A stretch of 64,000 bases of DNA from Chitinophagaceae bacterium 26-R-25 (GCA_029906195.1 JARWSJ010000002.1:248001-312000); one strand, 5' to 3'; shown: positions 8,348 through 17,385, counted from the first letter of the stretch. Notes: a model not told the origin generated them from the letters alone. Translations and numbers: made by a program.

Positions 8348-9024
8348 TGTCCCTGAACCACGACCAGATTAAATTAGTAATCGCAGACGATCATGAGATT
8401 TTTAGAGACGGTTTAGCGCTTATGCTAGGCAAGCAACCTAATATAGAGCTGGCAGCCCAGGCGGAAGACGGAAATGAATTGGTGGACATTGTGAAGAAGC
8501 ATGAGCCTGATGTTATTCTAACCGACATCAAAATGCCGCGGCTGGATGGCATTGCGGCCACCCAGGAAATACTTAAATTATATCCCGCTGCCAAGATCAT
8601 CGCACTTTCCATGTTCGATGAAGAAAGCCTTATCGTAGACATGCTGGAAGCCGGCGCCAAAGGCTATTTGCTTAAGAATGCTGACAAACAGGAAATACTC
8701 GATGCCATAACAGAAGTCTATAACGATAAAGTTTTCTATTGTCGTCATACCTCAGCAAGACTTGCCAGCCTTATCGTAAAGAGCAAATTCAATCCGCATA
8801 AAAAACAACAACTCCCTGCCTTCACCGACCGTGAAAAAGAAATTATCAAACTCATTTGCAAACAGCTCACCGCGCAGGAAATAGGCGAAAACCTCTTCCT
8901 CAGCAAAAGAACCGTTGAAGGCTACCGCATAAAAATTCTTGAAAAAATGAACGTAAAAAACACCGCCGGAGTAGTGGTGTATGCGTTGAAGAATAATTTG
9001 ATCAGTGAAGAGGAGCTGATGTAA
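8347..9024 (+). CDS. LuxR/NarL family response regulator
   Basis: 225 residues. Receiver domain with acidic pair DD (14-15), phospho-acceptor Asp60 in VILTDIKMP, conserved Ser (ALSMFDEE) and Lys (YLLKNA). C-terminal LuxR-type HTH (about 155-215: FTDREKEIIKLICKQLTAQEIGENLFLSKRTVEGYRIKILEKMNVKN). It is the last gene of the operon. Its stop codon begins an inverted word-repeat element that separates it from the convergent LytTR gene. Confidence 0.95.
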   Translation: MSLNHDQIKLVIADDHEIFRDGLALMLGKQPNIELAAQAEDGNELVDIVKKHEPDVILTDIKMPRLDGIAATQEILKLYPAAKIIALSMFDEESLIVDMLEAGAKGYLLKNADKQEILDAITEVYNDKVFYCRHTSARLASLIVKSKFNPHKKQQLPAFTDREKEIIKLICKQLTAQEIGENLFLSKRTVEGYRIKILEKMNVKNTAGVVVYALKNNLISEEELM

Positions 9025-9177
9025 GAATTAAGAATTAGGAATTAAGAATTAAGAATGCTTTATAGTTGAGTATCTCTGGATGTTACAAGACCTTCTCGTT
9101 AAACAGAAGTAATGGCTTTGAAATAGTAGCAACCAGCACACGCCGAATTCTTAATTCCTAATTCCTAATTCTTAATT
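9022..9177. repeat. Inverted word-repeat element (word TTAAGAA, period 7)
   Basis: Left arm 9022-9056 repeats taagaat/taggaat units with a 7-bp period and includes the stop codon of the response regulator. Right arm about 9147-9177 repeats the complement (attcttaattcctaa) and ends 3 bp before the stop codon of the convergent LytTR gene. About 90 nt of unique sequence lie between. It could act as a two-way terminator, though no T-run follows. Confidence 0.85.
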
Positions 9178-9179
9178 GA

Positions 9180-9911
9180 TCAAAGGCTCATCATTTCCTT
9201 AAACTTCACCGTCTGTCTTCTGCTCACTTCAATTTTTTCAGCGCCCTTTAATTCAAGCAACAGGCCGCCATTAAAGTAAGGTTCGATCTTTTCGATCATG
9301 CGAAGGTTTACAATATGCTTTCTGTTTGCACGAAAAAACACTTTCTCATCAAGCCTTTCTTCCAAAGCATTCAGCGATTTCAATATCAAAGGTTTGTTGG
9401 GGCCAAAATAGACTTTTGCATAGTTGCCCACGCTTTCAAACAATCTTATCTCGCTCAGTTTCACGAACCAGCAACGCTCGCCGTCTTTTACAAACACCTG
9501 GTCATTCTCGCTAAGCAAACTCTTATTTGTATTTTCAGAAGAAACCTGCATTTCCTTTTCCTCAGCATTCTGTAGTTTTTGCACAGCATCGGCCAGGCGC
9601 TTCGGCTCGATTGGTTTCAACAAATAGTCCAACGCATTTACTTCAAATGCTTTCAACGCATACTCATCATATGCTGTTGTGAAAATTACATAGGGCACAC
9701 GGTTAAGTTCTGAAAGCATTTCAAAACCTGTTTTGCCCGGCATCTGTATGTCAAGGAAAATAAGATCAGGATTCAGCGATTCAATTTTTTCCAATCCCTC
9801 ATTGGCATTCGCTGCTTCTGCCACCACTTCAATTTCAGGAAAATCAATCAACAGTTTTTTAAGTTCCGTTCTTGCCAAACGTTCGTCGTCAATTAAAACA
9901 GTTTTGATCAT
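9180..9911 (-). CDS. LytTR family response regulator
   Basis: 243 residues from ATG 9911 (MIKTVLIDDERLART). The open frame extends 29 codons upstream into repeat sequence and that part is rejected. Receiver domain with DDE (8-10), phospho-acceptor Asp54 (IFLDIQMP) and Lys in DYLLKPIEP. The C-terminal LytTR DNA-binding domain begins near residue 140 (VFVKDGERCWFVKLSEIRLFESVGNYAKV, then FFRANRKHIVNL). It follows the LytS-type kinase gene at 10005-11048 in the same direction and is its likely partner. Confidence 0.94.
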   Translation of the reverse strand: MIKTVLIDDERLARTELKKLLIDFPEIEVVAEAANANEGLEKIESLNPDLIFLDIQMPGKTGFEMLSELNRVPYVIFTTAYDEYALKAFEVNALDYLLKPIEPKRLADAVQKLQNAEEKEMQVSSENTNKSLLSENDQVFVKDGERCWFVKLSEIRLFESVGNYAKVYFGPNKPLILKSLNALEERLDEKVFFRANRKHIVNLRMIEKIEPYFNGGLLLELKGAEKIEVSRRQTVKFKEMMSL

Positions 9912-9920
9912 GGTTTTTTC

Positions 9921-10000
9921 AGTTGAGAGTTGAGAATTGAGAGTTGAGAATGGAAGGTTGAAAAATTTAACTCTCAACTCTCCATTCTCAACTCTCAACT
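9921..10000. repeat. Inverted word-repeat element (word GTTGAGA, period 7)
   Basis: Left arm 9921-9953 is built of gttgaga/attgaga heptads. Right arm 9971-10000 repeats ctcaact-type heptads. About 17-18 bp pair perfectly around a short spacer of about 28 nt. It fills the gap between kinase stop (10005) and regulator start (9911), so it lies inside what would be a single transcript. Confidence 0.85.
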
Positions 10001-10004
10001 ACAA

Positions 10005-11048
10005 TTATATTATCGGTATCAGCACCCGCGCCTCCACCGTATTGTTGTTCAGTTCACTAATGCTAAAGTTAGCTTTATTCCCGAAAAGAAGATGAAGCCT
10101 GTTTTGTGTACTTGTCAGGCCAAACCCTTCTCCGCCAATTTCGCCGTCCAGCTTACCGGAATTCTGTACGATCATCTCGTGATTGGCGCCCTTAAAATCT
10201 GAGATTATTTTCACCTTGCCACCATTCATTTGCTTGCTGATGCCGTGTTTGATAGCATTTTCAACAAGTGTTTGCAGCATCATCGGAGGCACCGGTTGAT
10301 CAAGCGTGTCATCATTAATTAAATATTCTACCTGTAGGCGATCTTCAAAACGAATGTGTTCCAGCGCCAGGTAATCCTTCACAATGTCCAGTTCTTTTTG
10401 GAAAGGCACCGTTTCAGATTTATCCGTTTTCATGCTGCTGCGTAAGAGATTGCTGAGTTCGGTAATTGCCTGTCTTGCTCTTCCCGGGTTTTCGTCGATC
10501 AATGCCCGGATACCATTTAACGCATTAAAGATGAAATGAGGATTGATATGCGACTTAATGGTTTTGAGTTCCAGTTCCTTTACCAGCGATTCCAGCTTCA
10601 GCGTATCAACTTCCTGTTTTCGGCTTTTTTCAATGTAATGGTAGAAATAGTAAATGATCACCCAGGGAATAATAAAAAGACCATTGTCGAGCGTAGATGC
10701 TAAAAGGCGGGTAGAAAAAGTGATCTTTTTTGTGGTGTCAACCAGGTTAAACAAGTTCAGAAGGCCCAGGTAGAGCAGGCTAAAGAGGAAACTGGTAACC
10801 ACCACAGTAAGCGCCAGTCTCGGCATCACCTTTTCTACAGGAAGCAATAACCAGCCTGATCTGCGAATAAAGTTCCGGAGTAAATGCGTGGCGAAAATAC
10901 CAGAGAAGAAAAGAAGCAACAATCTAAAAAAGAAACGATTGGTAAGTTCTTTTTCAAAGGTGTACGCAAAAAAGATCATCGAAAGGGTAACCACACCCCA
11001 TCCGGCTATCTGGCAAAACCAGTAGTATTTGGAACTTCTATTCAGCAT
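10005..11048 (-). CDS. LytS/YehU-type sensor histidine kinase
   Basis: 347 residues from ATG 11048; a TTG three codons earlier is less likely. Four hydrophobic helices in the first 140 residues, a short coiled coil (about 140-165), then the His_kinase domain with the hallmark KSHINPHFIFNALNGI (His about 168-171), followed by an HATPase with LVENAIKHGI (N box), VQNSGKLDGEIGGEGFGLTSTQNRL. No extracellular domain, so the signal is probably sensed in the membrane. The downstream LytTR regulator completes the pair. Confidence 0.93.
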   Translation of the reverse strand: MLNRSSKYYWFCQIAGWGVVTLSMIFFAYTFEKELTNRFFFRLLLLFFSGIFATHLLRNFIRRSGWLLLPVEKVMPRLALTVVVTSFLFSLLYLGLLNLFNLVDTTKKITFSTRLLASTLDNGLFIIPWVIIYYFYHYIEKSRKQEVDTLKLESLVKELELKTIKSHINPHFIFNALNGIRALIDENPGRARQAITELSNLLRSSMKTDKSETVPFQKELDIVKDYLALEHIRFEDRLQVEYLINDDTLDQPVPPMMLQTLVENAIKHGISKQMNGGKVKIISDFKGANHEMIVQNSGKLDGEIGGEGFGLTSTQNRLHLLFGNKANFSISELNNNTVEARVLIPII

Positions 11049-11230
11049 ATATGGCAAAGCTAGTTATAACGGTCACCTAAGATAAAGGATTTCTACTAAT
11101 GGCTAAATAGCTGGCTTAACGGGACGAGGTGCCCGGTTCACCCTCATTGCTAGCTAAATTTACATGCATAAACAGCTGATAATCTCTCAATTCTTGCTAA
11201 CTTTCCGTTACGCACTATTAAAACCGATCA

Positions 11231-12331
11231 ATGATAAAACTCATCAGGCAGCTTTCAATCTGTTTCCTTGGCATTGCCTTGTGCTATGGCTGCATTAAAA
11301 GCGCACCATTAAGTCCCGAAGCAGATATCGAAACTTTCACCATTGATTCCAACTATCTCGACGTTAATAAAATTACAATCGATCAGATCAACAGAACGAT
11401 TTTGTTGTATATAAAAGGCGATTCGGTAAACCGTCCGATTAAGCCGGTGATTACAACAACCAAGGGCGCAAGTGTTTCCCCCGCTTCGGGAATTCCTGTT
11501 GTATTCAATCAGCCGGTTGAGTACACGGTAACCTCAGAGGATGGACAGAATCACAAAAAGTACACGGTAAAGGCTGTAGCCGTAACGGGTCTTGATTATG
11601 AGTTCGAAAGCTGGACGCAGTCTGGGAGCGGTACTCGCGTATACGAGCATCCTGTTGAAGTAAACAATGGCGTTGCCGAACCTATTTGGAGTTCTGGCAA
11701 CCCTGGTTTAACCATTGTAACCGACCCGCCTTACCCTACCCAGAAAACAACTGACAGCTATGAAGGGCAATACGCTGCCGAAATAACCACCATGCCCGGC
11801 ACCGTGTTATTTGGCCTGGGGGCTCCATTGGCAGCAGGGTCACTTTTTCTTGGATCGTTTGACCTGGATCTTACGCAGCCCCTAAAATCAACCAAATTCG
11901 GGCAGCCGTTCGCCAAAGCCAAAAAGCCGGTTCGCTTTACTGGTTACTACAAGTATGCGCCCGGTCCTGCCTATTCCCAGTTTTCCATTGTTAACGGCAA
12001 AATCACTTCCACACCCATTTCAGGGGCACAAGACAGTTGTGCCATTTATGTTGTCGTATTCCGCGGTAGCGATCCGCTGGACGGCACCAATGTAAGCACT
12101 TCACCCAGAATCATAGCAAGAGCGGAAATGAAGCAGGGGCTTCCGGCCTCCGGATATACCGCGTTCAACATCCCGTTTGAATATTACGATGACCATATTG
12201 ATTGGAAAAACGAAAATCTTTTGTTCACCGTTGTCTTTTCATCCAGTAAAGGTGGAAATGAATATCGCGGTGCTTTGAATAGCCAATTAAAAGTGGATCA
12301 CGTAGCGGTGGTTTGCGAAGACGTTCAATAA
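11231..12331 (+). CDS. PCMD-domain lipoprotein
   Basis: 366 residues. Signal MIKLIRQLSICFLGIALCYGC with lipobox. Residues about 30-120 resemble an Ig-like fold in Bacteroidota surface proteins (FTIDSNYLDVNKITIDQINRTILLYIK, VEYTVTSEDGQNHKKYTVKA). The rest matches the putative carbohydrate metabolism domain (YEFESWT, PIWSSGNPGLTI, LFLGSFDLD, KPVRFTGYYKYAPG, VVFRGSDPLDG). Function of PCMD is unproven; it is often next to outer-membrane proteins in this phylum. A beta-barrel gene follows 45 bp downstream. Confidence 0.8.
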   Translation: MIKLIRQLSICFLGIALCYGCIKSAPLSPEADIETFTIDSNYLDVNKITIDQINRTILLYIKGDSVNRPIKPVITTTKGASVSPASGIPVVFNQPVEYTVTSEDGQNHKKYTVKAVAVTGLDYEFESWTQSGSGTRVYEHPVEVNNGVAEPIWSSGNPGLTIVTDPPYPTQKTTDSYEGQYAAEITTMPGTVLFGLGAPLAAGSLFLGSFDLDLTQPLKSTKFGQPFAKAKKPVRFTGYYKYAPGPAYSQFSIVNGKITSTPISGAQDSCAIYVVVFRGSDPLDGTNVSTSPRIIARAEMKQGLPASGYTAFNIPFEYYDDHIDWKNENLLFTVVFSSSKGGNEYRGALNSQLKVDHVAVVCEDVQ

Positions 12332-12376
12332 TTCAGGTAGAGATAATTTGCTTAATTTATTTTGACATGCTTATTT

Positions 12377-13144
12377 ATGAGAAATAATATCAAGAAATAC
12401 TTTTTGCTGGTAAGCCTTGTCATTGCAGGTGTTGCAGCGCTTGGTCAACAGAAGGAAGCAGACTTCAGGCCGGAGTTTAGGAAGTATATCCTTGCGGGCT
12501 ACAATTTTGGAGGAACGGCCCCAATGCCGATGCCGAACACCGTTCGCAAGATCAATGCATGGTGGCCGCAGTTTAATCCGTCGCTGGGTTACGAATTAGA
12601 TTATGTGTTTAACGAGAAATGGGGAGTGGGAGCCGCACTCAAAATTGACTACAAGGGAATGGGCATAAGAAGTGAAGTGATGTATATGCACACGGTTGTT
12701 AACATCACCGATGGCGACAAACCCGGCAAGTTTGAGGGCTTATTTGTTGGGCACAACAAAACCATCGTGCAAAATGGATATCTGACTTTGCCAATACACG
12801 CCATTTACTATCCCGATAAAAACTGGAAAACCCAGATGGGCGTTTATTTTGGCTATTTGTTTCACGGAGGATTTAGCGGTGAAGTGACCGATGGCTACAT
12901 CCGCACACCCGATGCAACAGGAGAAAAAATAGCGATCGATACGGCAACATTTAATTTTGATAACGAATTAAGAAAGTTTGACTTCGGTTTGCAGGCAGGT
13001 GCAGAACGTAAGATCAACAACAAAATATCAATAAATGGAAACCTTAGCTGGGGGTTGCTGTCATTGTTCCCGAAATCATTTCATGGAACGGATTTCAGCA
13101 TGTATAATATCTTTTTTACCCTGGGAATAAGTTATAAGTTGTGA
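12377..13144 (+). CDS. Outer-membrane beta-barrel protein (porin-like)
   Basis: 255 residues from ATG 12377; a TTG five codons upstream is in frame but the signal peptide begins MRNNIKKYFLLVSLVIAGVAALGQ. The mature part alternates hydrophobic and polar residues with many Gly/Tyr/Trp and ends LGISYKL, an aromatic/hydrophobic terminus typical of barrels assembled by BAM. Similar proteins are commonly paired with PCMD lipoproteins. Ligand unknown. Confidence 0.75.
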   Translation: MRNNIKKYFLLVSLVIAGVAALGQQKEADFRPEFRKYILAGYNFGGTAPMPMPNTVRKINAWWPQFNPSLGYELDYVFNEKWGVGAALKIDYKGMGIRSEVMYMHTVVNITDGDKPGKFEGLFVGHNKTIVQNGYLTLPIHAIYYPDKNWKTQMGVYFGYLFHGGFSGEVTDGYIRTPDATGEKIAIDTATFNFDNELRKFDFGLQAGAERKINNKISINGNLSWGLLSLFPKSFHGTDFSMYNIFFTLGISYKL

Positions 13145-13151
13145 ATAATTG

Positions 13152-13176
13152 GTAGAGACGCATGAAAATGCGTCTT
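13152..13176. repeat. Single 25-bp GTAGAGAC-type palindromic unit
   Basis: Begins GTAGAGACGCAT, then GAAA, then ATGCGTCTT. It has the same length and start as the terminal units of the elements at 24865-24975 and 33797-33927, but only one copy occurs here. It is 7 bp beyond the stop at 13144 and may fold as a hairpin. Confidence 0.7.
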
Positions 13177-13380
13177 CCTGAAATAAGGGTTGTTGGTTGT
13201 AAGTTATTGATAAGTATGATTTTAGCTTATTATTCGTGTCAAAAAGTAGGACAATATTTTGGCAAATTTGTTTAACAATAAATGTTGCGATAATTCTCCT
13301 TGAAAGTCTTAAAAATATGATCTTTGCAAATTCTAAATAATTGATAAGTACTGAATATCTTTAAGGTATAGAACGAATAC

Positions 13381-15303
13381 ATGGAAATTAAAGCTGGCCC
13401 CATAATAGCGACAATTGATTCTCCTGCAGACTTGAAAAAGCTGGGCAGGGAACAATTAAATCAAGTGTGTGATGAACTGCGCCAATACATTATTGATATT
13501 GTGAGCGTGCATGGCGGCCATTTTGCGGCCAGCCTGGGTGTCGTTGAACTTAGCGTCGCGCTGCATTATGTATTCAACACGCCATACGATCAGTTGGTGT
13601 GGGATGTGGGTCACCAGGCTTATGGCCACAAAATACTAACCGGCCGTCGCGATAATTTTTATACCAATCGCAAATACAACGGATTAAGCGGTTTCCCCAA
13701 AAGAGGCGAAAGCGAATATGATACTTTCGGTGTAGGACACTCTTCCACCTCCATTTCTGCAGCTCTAGGTATGGCCATGGCAGCGAAATACAAAAAGGAA
13801 GATAGAAAATCTGTTGCTGTCATAGGTGATGGCTCCATGACCGCCGGCCTCGCATTCGAAGGGATGAACCATGCAGGTGTTGCCGATGCAGACATGTTGA
13901 TCATCCTGAATGACAACAACATGAGCATCGATCCGAATGTGGGCGCACTCAGGGAATATCTTACAGACATTACCATCTCTCCGACATACAATAAGTTTAA
14001 AGACGATATCTGGAAAGCGCTGGGCAAATTGCCCGTAGGTAAAACATTTACCCGCGAAATGGCAAGCAAGCTCGAACATAGCATTAAAAGCTTTTTGAGT
14101 AAAAGTAGCAACCTGTTTGAATCACTTAACCTGCGCTATTTTGGTCCGATCGACGGTCACAACATTACCAAACTGGTAGATACACTGGAAGATCTGAAGA
14201 AAATTCCGGGACCAAAATTGTTACACGTTCTCACTGTAAAAGGGAAAGGCTATTCACTCGCAGAAAAAGATCAAACGAAATGGCATGCGCCGGGACTGTT
14301 TGATAAAATAACAGGCGAGATCTACAAAAAGAAATTCGACACGCCCCAGCCGCCGAAATACCAGGACGTATTTGGCCACACAATTGTTGAGCTGGCGGAA
14401 AAGAACGATAAAATATTGGGTATTACACCTGCAATGCCGAGCGGTTCTTCATTAAAAATAATGATGGACAAAATGCCGGATCGTGCATTCGATGTAGGTA
14501 TTTGCGAGCAACACGCAGTGACATTGAGTGCCGGTATGGCAACACAAGGAATGCGCGTTTTCTGCAATATTTACTCATCATTCATGCAAAGAGCATACGA
14601 CCAGGTAGTGCACGATGTGGCCATCCAAAAACTGCCCGTCGTATTCTGTCTGGATCGTGCGGGACTGGTAGGAGAGGATGGCCCTACGCATCATGGGGCG
14701 TATGACATTGCCTATATGCGCTGCATTCCAAACATTGTGGTAAGTGCTCCAATGAATGAAGCCGAACTTCGCAACCTCATGTATACTTCGCAACTGGAAA
14801 CAAATGAATTTCCTTTTGTGATCCGTTATCCACGCGGTGAAGGAGTGATGCCTGAATGGAAAACCCCAATGGTGGAAATTCCAATTGGTAAGGCAAGAAA
14901 GTTGAAAGACGGTGATGAGATTGCGATCCTTTCGCTCGGGCATCCCGGCAACTTTGCGGCGAGTGCTATTCGTAATTTAAAAGCAGATGGCCTTAACCCG
15001 GCACATTACGATATGCGTTTTGCGAAGCCGCTCGATGAAGAAACCCTGCACGAAGTATTTGCGAAATATGCAAAGATCATCACGGTAGAAGATGGAACTG
15101 TTGTGGGGGGATTCGGCAGCGCAATACTGGAATTTATGGCCCAGCATAACTACAATGCGGAAGTGAAAATTATGGGTATTCCTGATAGAATTGTTGAGCA
15201 CGGCACACCGAAACAATTGTACAACGAATGCCACTACGATGCTGATGCAATAGCCGATGTTGTTCGTGAAATGATGAAAGACAAGATCACCATTTTGGGT
15301 TAA
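13381..15303 (+). CDS. dxs: 1-deoxy-D-xylulose-5-phosphate synthase
   Basis: 640 residues, normal for DXS. It makes DXP from pyruvate and glyceraldehyde-3-phosphate with thiamine diphosphate, the first step of the MEP isoprenoid pathway. The N-terminal block HGGHFAASLGVVELSVALHYVFNTP, the ThDP motif GDGSMTAG...NDNNMSID, the central transketolase-like block with GICEQHAVTLSAGMA and the C-terminal domain are intact. A near-consensus promoter (GATCTTTG near 13320) precedes it, but I am not confident of it. It is monocistronic, with a terminator at 15341. Confidence 0.97.
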   Translation: MEIKAGPIIATIDSPADLKKLGREQLNQVCDELRQYIIDIVSVHGGHFAASLGVVELSVALHYVFNTPYDQLVWDVGHQAYGHKILTGRRDNFYTNRKYNGLSGFPKRGESEYDTFGVGHSSTSISAALGMAMAAKYKKEDRKSVAVIGDGSMTAGLAFEGMNHAGVADADMLIILNDNNMSIDPNVGALREYLTDITISPTYNKFKDDIWKALGKLPVGKTFTREMASKLEHSIKSFLSKSSNLFESLNLRYFGPIDGHNITKLVDTLEDLKKIPGPKLLHVLTVKGKGYSLAEKDQTKWHAPGLFDKITGEIYKKKFDTPQPPKYQDVFGHTIVELAEKNDKILGITPAMPSGSSLKIMMDKMPDRAFDVGICEQHAVTLSAGMATQGMRVFCNIYSSFMQRAYDQVVHDVAIQKLPVVFCLDRAGLVGEDGPTHHGAYDIAYMRCIPNIVVSAPMNEAELRNLMYTSQLETNEFPFVIRYPRGEGVMPEWKTPMVEIPIGKARKLKDGDEIAILSLGHPGNFAASAIRNLKADGLNPAHYDMRFAKPLDEETLHEVFAKYAKIITVEDGTVVGGFGSAILEFMAQHNYNAEVKIMGIPDRIVEHGTPKQLYNECHYDADAIADVVREMMKDKITILG

Positions 15304-15340
15304 TTAAGTTTTTCTTTAACATATTAACATTATAGCTTAA

Positions 15341-15366
15341 GCCTGTTACTTGTAACAGGCTTTTTT
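15341..15366 (+). terminator. Rho-independent terminator after dxs
   Basis: GCCTGTTAC (15341-15349) pairs with GTAACAGGC (15352-15360), directly followed by six T (15361-15366). It lies 38 nt past the dxs stop. Confidence 0.9.
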
Positions 15367-15367
15367 A

Positions 15368-15400
15368 ATTTGTCCTTTTTCTATACACATTTGTCCTTTT
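15368..15400 (+). promoter_or_regulatory. 12-bp direct repeat with 21-bp period upstream of an AraC gene
   Basis: ATTTGTCCTTTT occurs at 15368-15379 and again at 15389-15400, exactly 21 bp apart, so both lie on the same face of the helix. AraC-family proteins typically bind such tandem half-sites. An 8-bp inverted repeat, CTACTAAA (15413-15420) / TTTAGTAG (15444-15451), follows before the start codon. Autoregulation is inferred. Confidence 0.5.
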
Positions 15401-15458
15401 ATGAAGGTCGGGCTACTAAAGATTATAAAACTTCGCTGTTCAATTTAGTAGTCTGTTT

Positions 15459-16481
15459 ATGGCCTCGAATATAACCTTTTCACTTTCTTGTGAACATGGC
15501 ATACAATGTTTAAAAGAAGAGCAAATCATAGACGTTCAATCGAGCGCCGACATTCATTCATCAGGATATACTTCAGAATGTAGCAAGGGGACGAATCATT
15601 TCTTTGGTTTGGAAAAGGGGTTTTCATTGATTATTTCTAAGTTTTACTGTGCAAACGAAGTCATCTTTACCAAAAATCCGGAAGATGAAAACACTATCGT
15701 GATAGGCTACGAACTAAGCACCCATCCCATAAAATATGAATTGGAGAATGATGGTCTCTCCATCACAAAACAGATACTTCAAAACAATGTGCTCTCCTTC
15801 TCCAACGCTTTAACATTAAGAATATTACCGGTAAAGGGTTCCACTGTGCACCATTTATGGATTGTAATTACGAAGGAGTGGCTGAAAGAAAAGACGGAGT
15901 TTATCATGTCTGAAGATCTTGAAAAAGTGAACCAGTTGTTTGCTTTGAAAAAGAAATTCAGCTTGCGTAAATCATTGCAGCGCGAGCTTTCGGTGGTTCA
16001 CCGAGTGCTCAACTATCCATTTTCAAATACTCCGGAAACGATCGCACATTTTGAACTGAAAGCAGCCGCAAACGAATTGCTTTCCAATTACATAAAAAAA
16101 GCAATGGCGCTGAAAGGGGCCGCGGCTGACGAAAAGATAGTGCGCCCTGAAATTCTCAGGATGCGTGAAATCAAATCCTACATCAGGCAAAATATTTTGC
16201 GTGGTACACCCGTCTCACTCCCAGAACTTGCCGAAAAGTTTTCCATGAGCGAAGCGAGTCTAAAAAGATATTTTAAAAAATTTGCCAACACTACCTTCAC
16301 AGACTTTTACAATAACGAGCGGCTGAAAAAAGCGTTCGATGTTATCAGCAGTGAGAAAAACAGTACGATTCAGGAAATTGCCAGTCGCCTGGGCTACAAA
16401 AACACATCTCACTTTGCAAAATCTTTCAAGGCATTTTACAACTTTTACCCCAGCGAGATCAGGAGCAGGTTCTCGGCGTAG
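15459..16481 (+). CDS. AraC family transcriptional regulator
   Basis: 340 residues. The N-terminal 220 residues match no sensor domain I recognise; they contain a Cys-bearing start (FSLSCEHGIQC). The C-terminal 105 residues form the double HTH of AraC/XylS: IKSYIRQNILRGTPVSLPELAEKFSMSEASLKRYFKK, then IQEIASRLGYKNTSHFAKSFKAFYNFYPSEIR. It is monocistronic, preceded by a direct repeat that may be its own operator and followed by an inverted word-repeat element. Confidence 0.9.
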   Translation: MASNITFSLSCEHGIQCLKEEQIIDVQSSADIHSSGYTSECSKGTNHFFGLEKGFSLIISKFYCANEVIFTKNPEDENTIVIGYELSTHPIKYELENDGLSITKQILQNNVLSFSNALTLRILPVKGSTVHHLWIVITKEWLKEKTEFIMSEDLEKVNQLFALKKKFSLRKSLQRELSVVHRVLNYPFSNTPETIAHFELKAAANELLSNYIKKAMALKGAAADEKIVRPEILRMREIKSYIRQNILRGTPVSLPELAEKFSMSEASLKRYFKKFANTTFTDFYNNERLKKAFDVISSEKNSTIQEIASRLGYKNTSHFAKSFKAFYNFYPSEIRSRFSA

Positions 16482-16486
16482 GGAGT

Positions 16487-16580
16487 GGCTGAATAACTGA
16501 ATGACTGAATAACTGAGTAACTAACAACTATCAACTAACAACTATTCTGGAGGACTTCAGTTATTCAGTTATTCAGTTAT
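16487..16580. repeat. Composite inverted word-repeat element (words CTGAATAA and GTTAGTTG)
   Basis: Left arm 16487-16517 repeats ctgaataa/ctgaatga octads, continues as taactaacaactatc-like words (16518-16545), and after a short spacer the arm 16556-16580 repeats ttcagttat units complementary to the first word. The second word is the complement of that seen at 2660-2720, so two word families meet in one element. Confidence 0.8.
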
Positions 16581-16655
16581 CGACTTTCAGGTTTTTTGTA
16601 AAAATCTCAAGAAATTTATGGAAAACAGTGCCCCCCGCATCTCTAAGGAGCTAAT

Positions 16656-17306
16656 ATGAAACTCCTGAAAAGATTATTTATAGTTTTTGGCCTATTGCTG
16701 ACAGTTATGTTGTCAGCAGGTGCGTTCTATTACTACTCCCTCAAACAAAAGCCCTCAGCAAATGAGATATTGAAGGCAAATGTTTCCTATAAAAACAGCC
16801 ATGCATTTAAGATAGTGGTCCCTTCCCTGGTTAAATATGCTTCTCAACACAAGATGAGTAACCACTACATATTTCTTGTTGACATGCATATCGCTTCCGG
16901 CAAAAACAGGTTTTTCGTGTACGACATCCAGAAAGATTCCATTGTTAACAGTGGCCTTGTTGCGCATGGACGATGTAACCAGGAATGGTTGGAAGGACGC
17001 AGATATGGCAACGAAGTTGGCTGCGGCTGCACATCTCTCGGGAAATACATGGTGGGAAATTCCTACAATGGCCGCTTTGGCAGGTCCTACAAATTGGTTG
17101 GGCTCGACTCCACGAATAGCAATGCCTTTAAAAGATTTGTGGTTTTACATCCTTATCAATACGTACCTGGAAAAGAGGTTGATCCGGCCCCTATTTGTCA
17201 AAGCGATGGCTGTCCTATGGTGTCGCCGGTGTTTATGAGCCGGTTGGCCAAATACATTGACTCTTCAAAAGACCCAATTTTACTCTTCATATACGACCGA
17301 ACCTGA
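16656..17306 (+). CDS. Murein L,D-transpeptidase catalytic-domain family protein
   Basis: 216 residues. N-terminal membrane anchor or signal (MKLLKRLFIVFGLLLTVMLSAGAFYYY), then a YkuD_2-like domain with NHYIFLVDMHIASGKNRFFVYDI, NEVGCGCTSLGKYMVG, FVVLHPYQYV and SDGCPMVS. Cys186 in SDGCPMVS is the likely nucleophile and His165 a likely catalytic partner. Such proteins act on peptidoglycan cross-links in the periplasm, but this subgroup is little studied. A clear Shine-Dalgarno AAGGAG (16645-16650) sits 5 nt before the ATG, unusual for this phylum. Confidence 0.85.
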   Translation: MKLLKRLFIVFGLLLTVMLSAGAFYYYSLKQKPSANEILKANVSYKNSHAFKIVVPSLVKYASQHKMSNHYIFLVDMHIASGKNRFFVYDIQKDSIVNSGLVAHGRCNQEWLEGRRYGNEVGCGCTSLGKYMVGNSYNGRFGRSYKLVGLDSTNSNAFKRFVVLHPYQYVPGKEVDPAPICQSDGCPMVSPVFMSRLAKYIDSSKDPILLFIYDRT

Positions 17307-17330
17307 TAAACCCTACCTCCTATGTGCTAG

Positions 17331-17362
17331 AAGTCTCGGTGCGATGCCGGGACTTTGTTTTT
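17331..17362 (+). terminator. Rho-independent terminator after the L,D-transpeptidase gene
   Basis: AAGTCTCGG (17331-17339) pairs with CCGGGACTT (17347-17355), including one G-T wobble, and is followed by TGTTTTTA. It lies 25 nt past the stop. Confidence 0.8.
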
Positions 17363-17385
17363 ATGTAAAACCTGTTTTTTAAAAT

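Noticed and set aside
9912-9998. 29-codon N-terminal extension of the LytTR regulator
   Set aside because: It translates the inverted word-repeat at 9921-10000 (NGELRVKFFNLPFST-like) and is absent from the family; the conserved start is at 9911.
13310-13330. GATCTTTG promoter of dxs
   Set aside because: One mismatch to TAnnTTTG and an imperfect spacing to TTG; not strong enough to list as a feature.
13660-14110. Long frames on the minus strand opposite dxs
   Set aside because: They are shadows of the strongly conserved dxs coding sequence and show no family motifs or independent start signals.
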